A stretch of 64,000 nucleotides of DNA from Cymbidium sinense (Eukaryota; Streptophyta; Magnoliopsida; Asparagales; Orchidaceae): the NCBI GenBank assembly GCA_021442155.1, contig CM038221.1:78198494-78262493 (forward strand). The letters run 5' to 3'. How positions within the stretch are numbered: position 1 is the stretch's first letter; each line of letters starts with the position of its first letter. This document shows, piece by piece, positions 20,951-34,079 of the stretch. The notes beneath the pieces were generated by a model. The model had not been told where the DNA came from, searched no databases, and saw only the letters and a program-made list of their open reading frames with translations. The position numbers and the translations under genes were made by a program.

Positions 20951-23640
20951 GCCATAATAAATGCTAGTTCTATTAGAGCTACTCTCCAGTTTGGAACATT
21001 TTTTGAAGGTCATCTAGTTTCTACTTGTTGGACCTATAACTCAATCTCTCATTAAGGGAACTGGAATGCCAAAGGCATTCAACAAAAGAAGGAGGTCGAA
21101 TGTGATCATTACTAATGAGATTGACCTTAAAGAAGGGTTTTGTATTTGATAGGTTATCAAGGCAATTTTGATAATGCCTGCTAAGGATAAGGTGGCTGTC
21201 ATGCCCTAGCAGAAGTCTATCATCATCAATCTACTTAGTAGTGCATTAAGGGAGCATACTATCCGACAAGATGCCACTTCTACTCTAGCAGTAATGACCA
21301 TGAAGCATCTTCTACGGGGACTAAAATTTCCAAGAGAGCTCAAAGAAAGTACTACCTCTCACAGAGTCGGATTGCCTATTCATTCTAAATAGCAATACAA
21401 CCTACTGGTGGAAGCAAATATACCCACTAATAATAATTTTGAGATGCTTCGATGGGTAAGGAGAAATAGCTCTAGATGAGCTATTTAAAAATTTTCTGGG
21501 ATGAACATATACATTCCATGTCACAGAATCAACTAAGAAAGAGGAGGATGTCTCCTCCAAAATTTATAAAGTCCTGAAGACTATTAAAAATAAAATTCTT
21601 CATAAGAGAATTAAGAAGTTAGTGATCCTTATCACCAACCCAAAAAAGTTCTTATTCTAAGAGAGGTGAAAATATTATAAAATAATGTGCCCATCTAGAG
21701 TAGGACTCAAAGTCTATGAGTATTAATTCTGTGAACAATGACAATGAGCCCTTAAATACAAAGATACTAAGTGCACAATTGTTGGAAGGTCTCAACAACC
21801 ACCATGGAAAAAGTAATATAATTCAACCAATGAACACCAGAGTGTGACATTTAGGATGCATTCCTAGAGATCCGTACCTGGAAGGTCTCGATCAATTTGG
21901 GTTCCTAAAGAATCTCAAATCATCAATGATGAGAAAACTCAGTATGAGCCATCCCCAATAGATAACAAAGGAATCGAATCTCCTATCATCAATTGTAAAT
22001 GCCATTCTGAAAAGAGACAACCAATAGACGATGAGGTGGATAATCAACTCTTCTAGGAAGATGAAGATTTCTCAATTAATGAAAAGCAATTCCACTTCCA
22101 AAATAATGAAGACATGGATTGTATGGAAGTCAAAGTTATTCATATTATCGATACATATTTATAAAATAGAAATGTAGCTCCTGAACAACAAAATGAGAAA
22201 GAAGATCAATAGAACCCAAATCATCAACATCCTAGAGGTGAAGCTTAAGTAGAAGTTGAAGTAATTGAAGAGCTAACCTACATTATAATAAGGTTACAAT
22301 GACAAATGGGTTCGATCTCTAAAGAAGGGGCCAAGAAATCAGCCAGCTCAACAACCATCTTAATGAAATGAATGGGCGATGAAAAAGCTATTTGGTCAAG
22401 TTAACCTCATATCAACTGCAAAGCAATAAGTTCTTCCAAGAAATTTTATAAAGATGATCAACCCACCAGTTGAAACTGGAGGCATGCAAAATGCTACACC
22501 TAATTTGCCAATAAGTTGAAGGTAAAGGTAAAACCCTCAAGAGAAGGTAAAATAAATGCTTATGAAGAAGCTGATGTTATTACCAAGTCTTAAGTAGAAA
22601 ACCTCATCAGATAGAAAGTCAAAGCACCATCACTTTAGAAGCTATTGAACATCTAGTTGGAAATGGCCGACCATACCTCACTGAAAATGACCATTTATTG
22701 TATCCTAAAAGCTACATTGTACTAAAATTCAACACCTTTTCAGACACAAAAAATCCATGACAGCATTTAGTCCAGTTCAAACCTACTTGTTAAAATACTG
22801 AAGGAAATGATTCCTTACTACTATGATAATTTATTAGAAATCTTACCAACACAGCTTTCGAGTGGTATGTTGAGTTACCAAATGACTCAGTGAAATCTTT
22901 TCCAAATGCTTCAAAAGATTTATAGGTACAACAAGAAAGTAATGATAGTTGATCTCACCTTACAAAAGACTAGGATTGATGAGTGTGTTGCCAAATATAT
23001 CATGAGATGAAGTAATCTAAGCATGCATGTGATCAGCAGCTCACAGAAAAGCATGCAATAGAACTCCTCATGAAGAACATTGATGATTAGATGGGTCCAT
23101 ATCTAGTCATGGCTACGATTAATATGTTCCTAAAACCTTTGGATTGTGTAGCCAAGTTTGAAAGACTTCTTGAACAAAATGGCCTTTATGACAACTACAA
23201 TAATAATCCCTTTGGAAAATGAAAATAACCAAAATCGCATCATGTGAAGAATGACATGAATACAACATTCACATTCATGGTTGATAAAAAGGAAAACAGA
23301 GGTGAGGGAACCTCGTGACCAGTACCAACACCGATAGAGGATAAGAAAAAAAAGGCTAACTCTCTAAGAGAAGATGTCTAAAGAGTATTCGTTCAAAAGA
23401 AAATACACTGCTAAGATATTTAGACATGCCCTAAAATTAGATTATAATTGCTAGAACCATGTCGACTAGACCAAGTAGACAAAGTTGATGATCGCAACTA
23501 TTGTCCATTCCATAGAGTTATAAGTCATTCAATTGAAGATTTTTTTTGTCTTCAAAGATTGGGTAGAAAAAGCTATCAAAATGGGGAACTCATTTTTAGA
23601 AGGAAAATGTGAAGGTTGTTAGAACACGCCAAATCTAGAA
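20950..23640 (+). pseudogene. Gag, Tat-like copy 2
   Basis: Plus-strand counterpart of 17,450-20,560. The N-terminal region (21,060-21,400) is shot through with stops. The gag core near 22,840-22,910 reads LTNTAFEWYVELPNDSVKSF. A knuckle-like CPFHRVISHSIEDFF begins at 23,502; it matches the left-arm CX2HX4HX4C except that the last Cys has become Phe. KSYQNGELIF follows. No long open frame remains, so this is an old inactive copy. Confidence 0.75.
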
Positions 23641-24599
23641 TATAAAAGACAAAGATGTTGAGGTAGCTGGAATTCATAATATAAATAATGATAAGGGCAA
23701 AGCTCTACAAATGCAAGAAAAAGAAGAAGGTGGTTAGAAAATATTTATCTGAAGAAAACTAAAAAGATTATTAACATTTTTGTAGCCATAGAAGGAATCC
23801 GATGGAAGAATTCTTTAGAGCCTGAAATAGATCTAAGAATGTTCTTCCATAACAGAGGCATTTTATGTAATATAATGAAATAAATAAAAATCAATCAAAC
23901 TTCTTTGTCAAAGCCTAGTAAATCAAAGATAAAGAAAAATCTAGAAAACTAAAGTTTGACACACAAAAAATGATTGACACTTTAGAAGAGTATGAGCAAA
24001 CTTATTAAAAGCTAGTTAAACTAGAAGAATACATGGCCCACTTGCACCTTGACATGAAAAATCCCAAAGAAAAGTTTTGGAGGAAATGTGTTGAGTCATA
24101 AATGTGATTGCAACTTTAACTGACTATGAGAAAGAACTATGCTCTCCCAGAGAAAAGCTTACTAAATGGAAGGTCAAGTAAGGATCATAAAAATTATGTC
24201 CTTAACAAGGAAGTAATTTTGGGAGTATAAAAAACTCTAAAAAATTTGAAGAAATGCAAAATTTAAAAACTTCTACTGATAAAGAAGGTCAGACAAAAGA
24301 AGTAACTCATGACTAGTTAAGTAGTGGAAAATAAATTTGTCCTCCTCTACATTGTAAGCTAATGATATTGGCAAAGAAATCTAAATTAATGAAAATGTTT
24401 TACCTCCACCATGAGCTAAACCACAAAGTAGCAGAAAATAAGTAGAGTATAATGTTCTGGCATATTTACACAAACTCTTGCTTTATTAACTATCTATGAT
24501 GGTCTAATATTATATAAGGATATATGTGAGACATTAATCAAAGCATTTCAATATCTAGACCAATATGAATATTCATCACTGAAGAAAAGATGAAATAGA
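23641..24599 (+). pseudogene. Gag-protease linker, copy 2
   Basis: Lys/Glu-rich decayed coding sequence aligning with the left arm at 16,900-17,830. I recognise no domain, and stops occur every 10-40 codons. Confidence 0.5.
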
Positions 24600-25028
24600 A
24601 CTTAACCTCTAAAAAATCCATAACCATCACATTCAATGCTGAGGAATTATTGTTAGGGATGACCAAATATAATCGATCCCTTTATGTTATAGCTGAAAGT
24701 AATTCTATCTATAAAAGGATATTGATCAATCTAGGCCCTTCGATCAATCTCTTAATAGCTAAAATGCTTCAAGTACTAGCTTTAGATGCTCGCTATCTAG
24801 ATAAAAGTATAATATTCCCAAGGATTCAATGAATAAGGACAACACATCTAGGTCTCTTATTCTACATATATACTTTGGAAAGGCTAAATTTCATGTGATA
24901 GAAGAAGCGTTGCTTACAAAGTGCTCCTTGGTAGGATTTGGATTCATGAATATGACATATTACCTTCAACTATTCAACAATCTATGAAGAAAATTCAAAA
25001 TGGTGAAGAGCAATGAATTGATGGAGAC
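24600..25028 (+). pseudogene. Retropepsin, Tat-like copy 2
   Basis: An open stretch at 24,650-24,832 includes KYNRSLYVIAESNSIYKRIL followed by INLGPSINLLIAKML. In the third copy of this family the same place reads LIDPGSSINLM, so the catalytic Asp has become Asn and the loop is altered. The order after gag and before the RT spacer is as expected. The enzyme would have cleaved the Gag-Pol polyprotein; this copy would be inactive. Confidence 0.75.
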
Positions 25029-25960
25029 ATGAATCCATTCTTGATACATGAGATAAAGATCTATGATAATGCCAAGTACTTCATGCCTAAGAAATTAAGG
25101 AAAGTTAATTCCCAAAAGCAAGTGGTTCCACCCATCAAACTAATGCTAAAAGGCGATAATTCAAAGGGTAAAAGTATCAATGAATCAAAGCAACCTAAGA
25201 TAATTCTCCACCTTGGTAGTTATAGTGAGGATGATGAAAAGGAGTTAGTATTTTATCAACCTAAGAATGCCTCAACTAGCTAAAATAAAGAAGAAGCAAG
25301 TACTAGCAATGTGAAAAAATAATTAGAGGAAATTCATGTTTCTCTAATAAGGGTTCCCGAATCCCAAATTTATAATAAGTCTATAAAAATAATTATAGTG
25401 CTAAAGGCACACATAAAAGCCTTAACAGCTTGAAAAAAATGAGAAAAATATAACAGCTGAAAACTTTCAATGTTTCTCTACAAAGGATACAATGAACGGG
25501 TGATTTTTATACAAGACAGAAGAGGAACCCCAAAGCCCACACAAATATTGTTGGAAGATGATTTTGAGGAAGATGAAATTTCAATAATGATTCCTCAATA
25601 CTTCTCATCAGCTCTAAAGAAGTTGGTTAAAAATAATGTTCAACCTATACAATCAAGCATTCAAGCTCGGTTGTTTAGAAGGCTCTAGCAAAGGGAAATA
25701 CTCAAAATTCCATAGAATATATAAAATTCACTGTAAGGGGATTATGATGCATTACTTCGACATCTCCTTCAATGAGCTCATGCTATGTCGTATCAAGAAA
25801 ATAATTTTTTGAGGCTACTAATGAACAAAGGGGCATCTCATATGAAAATGAAGAAATACTTAAAGATGAGCTAATAATTGACCTCAAAGAGGTCCCAAAA
25901 AAATTCAAGAAGGAAATCAAGCCATTGTTGATGAACTCTAAGAAATCAACCATGCAAATA
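25029..25960 (+). pseudogene. Pol spacer between protease and RT, copy 2
   Basis: Two open pieces, 25,029-25,283 and 25,470-25,688, contain KYFMPKKLRKVNSQKQVVPP and FLYKGYNERV with SSALKKLVKNNVQPIQSS. They align with 15,500-16,400 of the left arm. No known domain. The segment ends at a deletion that removes RT. Confidence 0.65.
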
Positions 25961-26040
25961 TATTTAATTGAACTAGATTGGTGTGGAAGAGGATGATTTT
26001 TATGTTGTTGGAATTGACATAATATTATATCATAAGTCAG
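25960..26040. other. Deletion junction removing RT from the right arm
   Basis: Up to aaatcaacc near 25,950 the sequence follows the left arm at about 15,510; from about 26,040 it follows the left arm at about 13,880. The roughly 1.6 kb in between (RT with YIDD and the first RNase H) is absent here, replaced by about 80 bp that I cannot place. Confidence 0.7.
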
Positions 26041-26450
26041 TATAATTCGATATTGATATAGTTTGACTAAATCTCAATTTAACAATGAGGAAAATATGAA
26101 CCATTAATTATGGGTCTAGAGCTAACAATTAACATGAAATTTAAGAAGATTCATGTTTATGGAGATTCTCAACTCATAATTCAATAAATAATTGAGACTT
26201 TCAAGATAAACAAACTTGAATTGGTGCTTTATCATAAGCATGTCTTTGGGCTTCTGAAATAAATCCCTGAAGTAACAATTATAAGGGTGTCACATCAAGA
26301 TAATGCTAAAGCTGGCACATTAGCTAAATTGGCTAAGGAAATGATAGACCCTCATGGAGAGCCAATTACAATAATAGTCCAAAGTAGACTAAAATTGGCA
26401 CTAACCCTCTTGCAAGCCTTTAAAGCTAAAGAAAATTGAAAGATTTCAAC
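26041..26450 (+). pseudogene. Second-type (aRH) RNase H, Tat-like copy 2
   Basis: Reads IMGLELTINMKFKKIHVYGD followed by SQLIIQ, a stop, IIETF, then KLELVLYHKHV and VTIIRVSHQDNAKAGTLAKL. This is the additional RNase H of Tat-lineage elements with its GDSQL motif intact and the late His-x-x-N/D segment (SHQDNAKA) still readable. At least two in-frame stops make it a pseudogene. Confidence 0.8.
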
Positions 26451-26599
26451 GATAATAGAAGAAGATGACTTGAAAGAACTGTTCATCACATATCTTAAAG
26501 GTGGTGGATTGCAAAAAGATAAATCAAAGGCTCATCAACTTTCACAAAGAGCGCTATAATATACTCTTGTGAATGATATATTATATCGACACTCATTCG

Positions 26600-27740
26600 A
26601 TCAAATTATAGTTGTGAAGACTACAACAAGATGAAGCAAAGATTATAATGATTGAAGTTCATGAAGGGTTGTGTGGGTCACCAATTCTATCCAGAAATAA
26701 AAATCAAAGTCAAATGGATGGGATACTATTGGAACATTATGGTTCAAGATTGTATTAAACATGCCAAAAGATGTCATCAATGTCAAATATATATATATAT
26801 ATATAGACATATTGCATTGACCACCTAATTACTTGCATCTAATTGTGGCATCTTGGCCATTTGAAATTTGGGGTACTAATATAATTCACGCAATAGATCC
26901 TCTGTCCTAGGGAACATTATTTCACTTTAAATGCCACTGATTATTTCTTTAAATAGGCATAAGCAATTTCCCTAAAAAAGTTAAAGAAGAAAATATAGTA
27001 AAATTTTTCTAAGAATATATCATCTACCTATTTAGAGTACCTTAAAGAATTATATTTGATAATGGAATTACCTTTAAGAATGTCAAAGTCTATCATTTCA
27101 TTGAGAAATACAAGATAGATTAGCTATATTCTTCAATATACAATCCAAGAGCCAATGGTCTCGTAGAAGGATTCAAAAAAACATTGATTGAACTTCTTAA
27201 AAAAATTCTCTCTAAATTTAAATGGGAATGGCATGATAAAGTAATAGATGCCTTATGGTCATACTGTACAACATACATAACTACTACACAAGCAATACCG
27301 TACTCCTTAGTCTTCAGATTAGAAGCAATACTTTCTCTCAAAGTAGAGCTATCTTCATTCTGATAGTAGTTCAAAATGAAATTACAATAGAGGAAAGTGT
27401 CTAAATACACCTCAAATAGCTTGAAGCTCTAGATGAAACTCGATTACAGACCCAACAAAATCTAAAATTGTATAGAGCAAGGATGACTCGAGCTCATGAC
27501 CATATGGTTCATCTAAGAAGCTTCAAAGTAGGTGAACTAGTACTAGTATGTAAAAGACCTATCATTCCATATTAACAAGTTGGTAAAAAGTTTGACCTAA
27601 ACTAGGAAATGCAATATATCATTGAAAAAGTATATGAAGGGGGAGCTTATCAGCTCATTGATGCAAAAGGGTTAAGACTTATACCCCTATAAATGGACAA
27701 TATCTCAATGGATATTATGCATAACTATTAAAGGTGTTAC
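26600..27740 (+). pseudogene. Integrase, Tat-like copy 2
   Basis: The HHCC zinc-binding end is visible as EVHEGLCGSP (second His lost) and, in another frame, MGYYWNIMVQDCIKHAKRCH followed by QCQ. A TA microsatellite lies right after it (26,786-26,806). The catalytic core follows: FEIWGTNIIHAIDP with the first Asp changed to Asn, IIFDNGITFK with the second Asp intact, and NPRANGLVEGFKKTLIELL with the Glu region. The C-terminal part reads ALDETRL and later VGKKFD. Compared with a usual Ty3 integrase the order and spacing are right, but several stops are present. Confidence 0.85.
26786..26806. repeat. TA microsatellite
   Basis: About ten TA units inside the integrase zinc-finger region; not expanded at the corresponding place in the left arm. 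Confidence 0.8.
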
Positions 27741-27944
27741 ACTTTACAAATGTAAGAGTTAAAATCAACTCTAAATTAATCAACTAAATAAATACTCTTC
27801 GCTTAAGTATGAGAAGAATATTCTCATCTCAAAGGAAAATTCCTCATAACATAGGTCAATTTTATAAGACATGGAATGGAAGGAAATCCTCCATCAAAGA
27901 GAAACTCTCTCCATTCAATGTTATCATAAATAAAATTTATCATG

Positions 27945-28450
27945 CCTAAAGATTAGATCCATTATGCCCCAAAGGATAAAATTTAAATATAAATAAAGAT
28001 CCATCATGCCCAAATGGGCTATATCTAAATTTAAACCAAGATCCATTATGGCCAAAGGGGATAATCTAAATTTAAATTAGATCCATCATGCCCAAAAAGT
28101 CTGAATCTAAATTTAAATCATGATCTATTATGCTAAAGTGCCCGGATCAGATCCATCATGCCCAAATGAGCTTAATCAAATCCATCATACTCAAAGGGGT
28201 CAGATCTCATATCCATAATGCTTAAAGGGGCCTGATCAAAAAACTTAAATTTAGATTCTATCATGCCCAAATGGGTTGGTTCTAAACCAAAATTTAAATT
28301 TCATCATATCTAAATGGGACATATCTAAACTTAAACTTAAATCAAACATGTTCAAATGGATAGGATTTAAGTCTAAATATAACCAACATACCCAAAAGGG
28401 GTAGGTCTAAATATAAGCCTAGATTCAATATGTTCAAAGGAGGATTATAT
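27945..28450. repeat. Short tandem repeats after integrase, copy 2
   Basis: About ten degenerate units of gatccatcatgcccaaa, then gggg-ct, then gatctaaatttaaat, each 40-60 bp. The array sits between the end of integrase and the PMD gene and matches 11,690-12,020. Tandem arrays in the long 3' region are a known habit of Tat/Ogre elements. Confidence 0.8.
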
Positions 28451-28619
28451 CCAAATATAAATTTAAACTTTATGAAACTAGAGAAGACTAAATCAAAGCT
28501 TATAAGAATACCTTATTTACAAATTTAGATATTATTACTTTTTATAATGCACATAAAAGTTATATACTTCTATTATCTAGATTTACTACAGATTGGCTAT
28601 AATGTTTATATAGAAGCCA

Positions 28620-29457
28620 GATGATATGACTACTATTGATCACTGAGGAGCAAATGGGCCACTATTGAAGCCCATAATCTACATTGTTCAGTTAGATTAC
28701 ATGATTATATCATGGCATCAGGATATATTGATGGGTAGAAAATTTTTTGAGGATTCATTTACTCGATCATCATGCATTCTACCTCTTAATTTAGAGCTTC
28801 CATCAAGTCATGATCTTGGTGATTGGATGATTAATTTAAAGTTGAGACAAAGTCATAATGTTCTTCAAAAGTGGATTGTAGATTTCCTTAGCTTTGGAGA
28901 TCAAGATGTAGTTCAACTTGTTATAGATATTGCCCTTCCACATGCACAATTAGACTTTTGGGTTATCATATATTACATCATGAAGCAAAAGATTAGGATC
29001 CAAAGTTAGTGTTTGGAAAACCATGTCAATGGTTAGTGGCTATCAACACTAGTCACATCATCATCTATAGATGCATGGTGACATCCTCTAGAGAGCTGGC
29101 ATATATCACGCAGTCTATGCATAACTTTTTGACTACAACCATCTTCTCTTTACTTGGATCTAGAGCATTACAGAACATTGGGATATGACTACCAATACTT
29201 ACTGGATTAGCTTGCATGAGATGAAAATCACTTTGGATGACATGCATAATATAATAGGCCTCCATACTATAGGAATTGCTTATAAGAAGTGTTCTTCTAG
29301 ATCATGAGATCTTTCAGAGTCAGCCAAATGGTAAACATAAGAGAGACAATTATGTATATTCTTTAAGTCTCCATCATGCTTTAGCTCAATATCTTAGATT
29401 ATTCAGAGAGCAGAGATCAGGTGATAAGCAATGAGCACAATTATTCTAGACATATGT
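28620..29457 (+). pseudogene. Plant mobile domain (PMD)-like accessory gene, copy 2, 5' part
   Basis: A 114-codon open stretch at 28,665-29,009 (VGDWMINLKL-like segments, KWIVDFLSFGDQDVVQL) is followed, after stops, by WDMTTNTYWISLHEMKITLD with DMHNIIGL at 29,179-29,262. This matches the PMD signature WDPxTHTFHLPxGEMTITLxDVxxILGL well. PMD is found in the MAIN/MAIL host proteins and in Ty3/gypsy elements; the position just 3' of integrase on the same strand fits a retroelement-borne gene. The copy is cut at about 29,457 by a 5.8-kb block and resumes at 35,225. The level of decay rules out a working protein. Confidence 0.65.
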
Positions 29458-29480
29458 GTAGGGAAAAATTATGACACCGC

Positions 29481-30294
29481 ATAGATTTTAAGAATTTATT
29501 TAGGTAATAAAATTCATCATTATAAAATAAACATATTATCTTAAAAAATAAATATGTTATCTTATAATGGATTTAATCACTTAAATAAGAAATGCTAAGT
29601 CTAATGAATCTTTTTAATATTCCAGAGATTCTTTCCTTGAACTACGTGAAAAAGTAGGATAGGTTTATTTTATATTGGGATCATAGTTCCCTATAAGAGT
29701 AAGCATTTATAGTTAATTACATCTTAAGAATGAGGATATTTTCCTAAGAATACTCTCAATTAAAGAAATAAACACTTATTTATATGGATTTCAAAATTAG
29801 TTCCATAAGATGGTTAAATTGGAATTTCAAAAAGTAACACTTCAAAGAAGAGAGAGTTCTTTTTGAGACCAATTGGGATAAAGTATGAAATTTCTATAGA
29901 TACTGGGATACCCCATAGGCATTTCAATTATCTTATCATTGGGCTTTATATTATTGAGATAAAATTTATTAAGATTTAGATTGATATTTTATTAGAAATC
30001 TAGGACTCACATTCTAACAATATAAGACTATAGAAATGCCTAGAGTTGAAGACTTATTCTTAGAAGGAAGCTTCAGAACTTAAGTTTATAAATAATTTTA
30101 ACATAATTCAAAGGCTTGACCTAGTTTGACTTTTAGAAATTATTGGCTCTTTCTCTCACTTGTGGAAAATGAACCTATCCCTAACTCTTCTCGACTTATA
30201 ACCCGTCTAGAAGGGCTGTCAACTAACACCACCTAAATGAATTTTTAAATCCATGATGTCAATCTTATGTATGTAAGATGGTTGGGCTGTTACA
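29481..30294 (+). repeat. Candidate solo LTR
   Basis: The sequence opens with tgacaccgcatag, near the left edge of the inserted block, and a gggctgttaca ending appears 0.8 kb later. TG...CA ends with a TGACAC/GTTACA pairing are typical of plant gypsy LTRs. I found no second copy in the block and no clear primer-binding site after 30,294, so this is a candidate only. Confidence 0.3.
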
Positions 30295-31500
30295 TTTTAG
30301 GAAATAATATAGGAACCAAAACTCACTCCCTAATCTTAAGATCATGTTATGTATGATATGCTCATAACTAATGCAATAATTTTTAGCTTTTAAACATTTT
30401 GACTCATAATTCTTTTAAGGCCTTTGGGGTATGCAATTTATGTATAAAGTGAGATGTAATTAGAAATGGTCATGGGTAGTATCAAAACTAGAAGTCATAC
30501 TTCCCAAGAAGTGGTCATCCTCAAAGGTCAGATGCCCCTTATGTGCAATGGGTGTAGTACCCAATTTAAGAAGTTAGAATAATATGTTAGCATGGTTTTC
30601 AAAAGTTAATTATTTCTAGTTGCTTTTAAGTTATTCTTAAGGCTTTAATTTATGTATGAAGTTATGAGTTTTTTTTAATTTATTTAGATTTATGTTGGGT
30701 AAAAAATTAATTTTTCCTAAGACCCTAACATCTAGGCATTCATAACAAAAACACAACACAAGAAAAAACCTAGAAAAGTAGGTTGATTCTATTGTGCACC
30801 CTAAATAAATCACACCAAATTTAATTTAATAATAGGCTAGTGCAACCGGGTATCACTATACACCCCATTACAAAGAAAAATGGGTAGTTGAGCTCTACGC
30901 TTTACAAAACAGCCTAGAATTAAAAGTCTAGATTTATGAGTCTTTCTTTGGTATTATCTTATTCTATAGGAACCTCCACGAGTTTCATAGGGGACCACCA
31001 ACTAGTAGGGCCTAGCTCATGTTATTCCAAGATCATATAGACCCTAAGGTAATTCTAAGCTCAAATTACACTTAAAATTTTAAAAAAAATCTTAAACCCT
31101 GCAAAATTGATGTTAGGAAATACAAACAACATTTCAACAATTATATTTACAAATATATGGCTTAGTATTAGTTGCTTGCCCACATGTCTTATTAGCTACG
31201 CTTAAGGATTTAAAAATACTTGGAAGAAAATAATATTTATTTATTTTCTTATTGTAGTTGTCTTTTTTTTAACATAGCCCCATGCAGAAAATAGTGTTAG
31301 CCTAAAATGAACATCCTAACATCTAGACTAACGAGCAAATAATCCTAGCCATCAAGTCTAAAATAATACACTACAAAATAAGATAAATATTTCACATCAC
31401 ATAATAGAGCATCATAGAACATCAACCAAACCTAAGTATAGGGTCGTTGACTTGATAACCTAGTGTGTGAAGGAAGAGTTTTGTGGTAAGACTTTAGTAT
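30295..31500. other. Non-coding part of the inserted block
   Basis: Contains an aagaagtggtcatcctcaaagg-like segment (30,505-30,535), common in plant retroelement leaders, and otherwise ordinary AT-rich sequence without coding potential. Confidence 0.35.
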
Positions 31501-34060
31501 ATATTTTAAGTTCATGTTTCAGTTTTGGTTTAATTTGATTTTGAGATTTTTCACTTTTCATAATTATACCTCATAGATACATGTCATAGTTAAACCAAAA
31601 GTTTGAGGTATCAAGAACTCTTTTGGACCAATAGCCCTATGACCTCAGGGTGTCCAGACTATATACCATTTATTTTCTAATTATGAAAAAAAATTATTTT
31701 CATTCTTTTAAATTATTTTACCCTTAAAATAGGTTTAATTTACCATTAAGTGGTTTCAATTTAAGTAATTTAATTAATTCATGGTTTCATTTCTATTTAT
31801 AATTTCTTTTTATGTTAAAGTGGAATTTAAGTTTTCAGGAATGAAGAATAAAACAAATTCCACTTTGGGTGGAACACATTCTATTTAACATCTTAAGTCC
31901 TAGTAAAATGAGATCTTCATCCTAAGATGAAGATTTATTCTAACTAATTAAGATTTTAAGTAACTTACTTAACCTCTTTTGAATTCATTTAAGTAGATCA
32001 TTTTAAGTTGAATTTGATTTATGTTTTACCTCTTTTTTTTTTTAGTTAGAATTTTATGTTAATGATGTTAAAATTAAAACCTTTGGTTAAGGTTTAAAGT
32101 ATTTCCTTCATTCTTAATTAAGGGTTTCAACACATATCCTGATTAAATTTAATGTTCATTTAGTTTGATTCATTTTTAAATGTTTTGATTCAATTAATGT
32201 TTTAATATTTAGAATTCATATAATTTAGAGACTTTATTCTTTATTGTAGTTCTTTTATTTTGATTTATTTTCATTTAATTTTATGTATTTGAATTATTTA
32301 GTTTATTTGATTTTGGATTAATTTTATGTATTTATTTCATTAATGTTCATATTTATGTTTATTAATGCTTATTAACTTGAATGAACTATCTTATTTAAGT
32401 TAATATCTTAATTCAAACTTAGTTTTCATTTCATTATTTAAAAAATCTATTATATTTTAATTTGATGATTTATTCATTTATATATTCTTAATTTATCATT
32501 TAGGTTTATTTGATTATAACTAATTCCATTTAGACATTTTATTATGTTATGTTGGTGAAGTTGAGTAAGTTAACTTAATTAATTTCAAATGATGATTTCA
32601 TCATTAATATTCATATGAGAAGTTAGATAATTTGATTCAATTGGTTTCAATCAATTTTTAAGAAGTCTTGATTTTATTAATTAAGAAGTTCATTATCTTA
32701 TGTTTTATGATTTCTTATTCAAATTAAGCTTAAGGTAACAATAGGTGTTAAGTTTCATAACTTGGTTTAATTTATTAATATATAATTTTGTTTACTAATT
32801 ATAACCTAGGAAACTTATGGAATGAACTACTTTTGGGTTTCAAACTTAATGCTAAGCCATTTCATGTTATTAGAGTTTATGATTATTTAATTAATTTGAT
32901 TGATTCAATTAGTTATTTTATTTTTATTTATATGTAGAATTATGTTGTTTATTAGCTTAAATAAACCCAAAGTAATTAATGAATTCTATATTTATTTATA
33001 AAATTCAATGATTAATTAATTTTCATTTCAATTGATAAATTGGTTCATTGTAAATTTGATAAATTATTGACTTAGGGTTTAATTAGATTTTTATATTCTT
33101 TGAATATTTCATCAAACCTTAAGGTTATGATTAATCAAATCATTAACTTCAGAAGGTTGGAAAATTTCCCTTAACTATTTTGATGTTAATAATAATGCTT
33201 TAAACTAATTTTATAAATTTTTATAATTTCTAGAAATTTCTAATTTAAAATTCTCATTTAAATTGATCTAAGGATTAGAAATTTGATAACTTCCAATCGA
33301 AAGATCATTTGGCCTTGAAAATTTAATGACAAGTGGGGTTCCTTGCCAATTTAAGTTTTCTAAAATTTCATTAGAATCAAATTTGTAATTTAAGGTTAAT
33401 TATGGTTTTAATTAATTTATAAAACATAAATTAAGCCTAAAATAAAATGAATTAAATAGGTGTTCTATTTTTCTTAAAACCCTTTCTCGAAGATGCATCC
33501 ATGGAGAATTTATTTAGAATTTTTGGAGTTTTAATTGATTTATTATGATTATTTTAATTTTAGATTAATTAATTTAATTTATTATTATATTTGGTCATTT
33601 TATGGTTTATTGGTTTTCAGAGAGTTTTAATGAAGCATTTCAGTTGATAATGGTTTATTATGATGATTTAAGTTGTTTCCATAATTTTTCATGATTTTTA
33701 TAATTTAATATTAATTTATTTTATCAAAATTAAGGTTTAAAGTTGGAAATTTTATAGTTTTAGATTTATTTTACAATAAATCATGGAAAATTTTTCCTAA
33801 GGTGTGGTTTAACCCTAATTTTATTTCCACAAAGTTTCAAATTAATTGGATGAGTGGTTTAAGTTTAATATGAGTTTGATTATTTTCATTTAAACTTGAA
33901 TTAACCCAAAATTAATTGGGAAATTTGTGTTTAATGGATTGCTCTCACTAAGATGAATCCATAGAGCCCTTATTTATGTTTTTGGTGGAGTATTTTATTA
34001 CTATGATTTTTAAAATTTGTTTAAAATTTTTTAATACTTGTTTAATCAAAAAAATTTGGA
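31500..34060. repeat. Extremely AT-rich low-complexity stretch
   Basis: About 2.5 kb composed of taatttaatt, ttgatttaat and ttcattta variants, with few G or C. No ORF over 60 codons and no clear period. It resembles the simple-sequence untranslated part of a non-autonomous LTR element. Confidence 0.6.
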
Positions 34061-34079
34061 ATTTCCTGCTTTAAATAGT

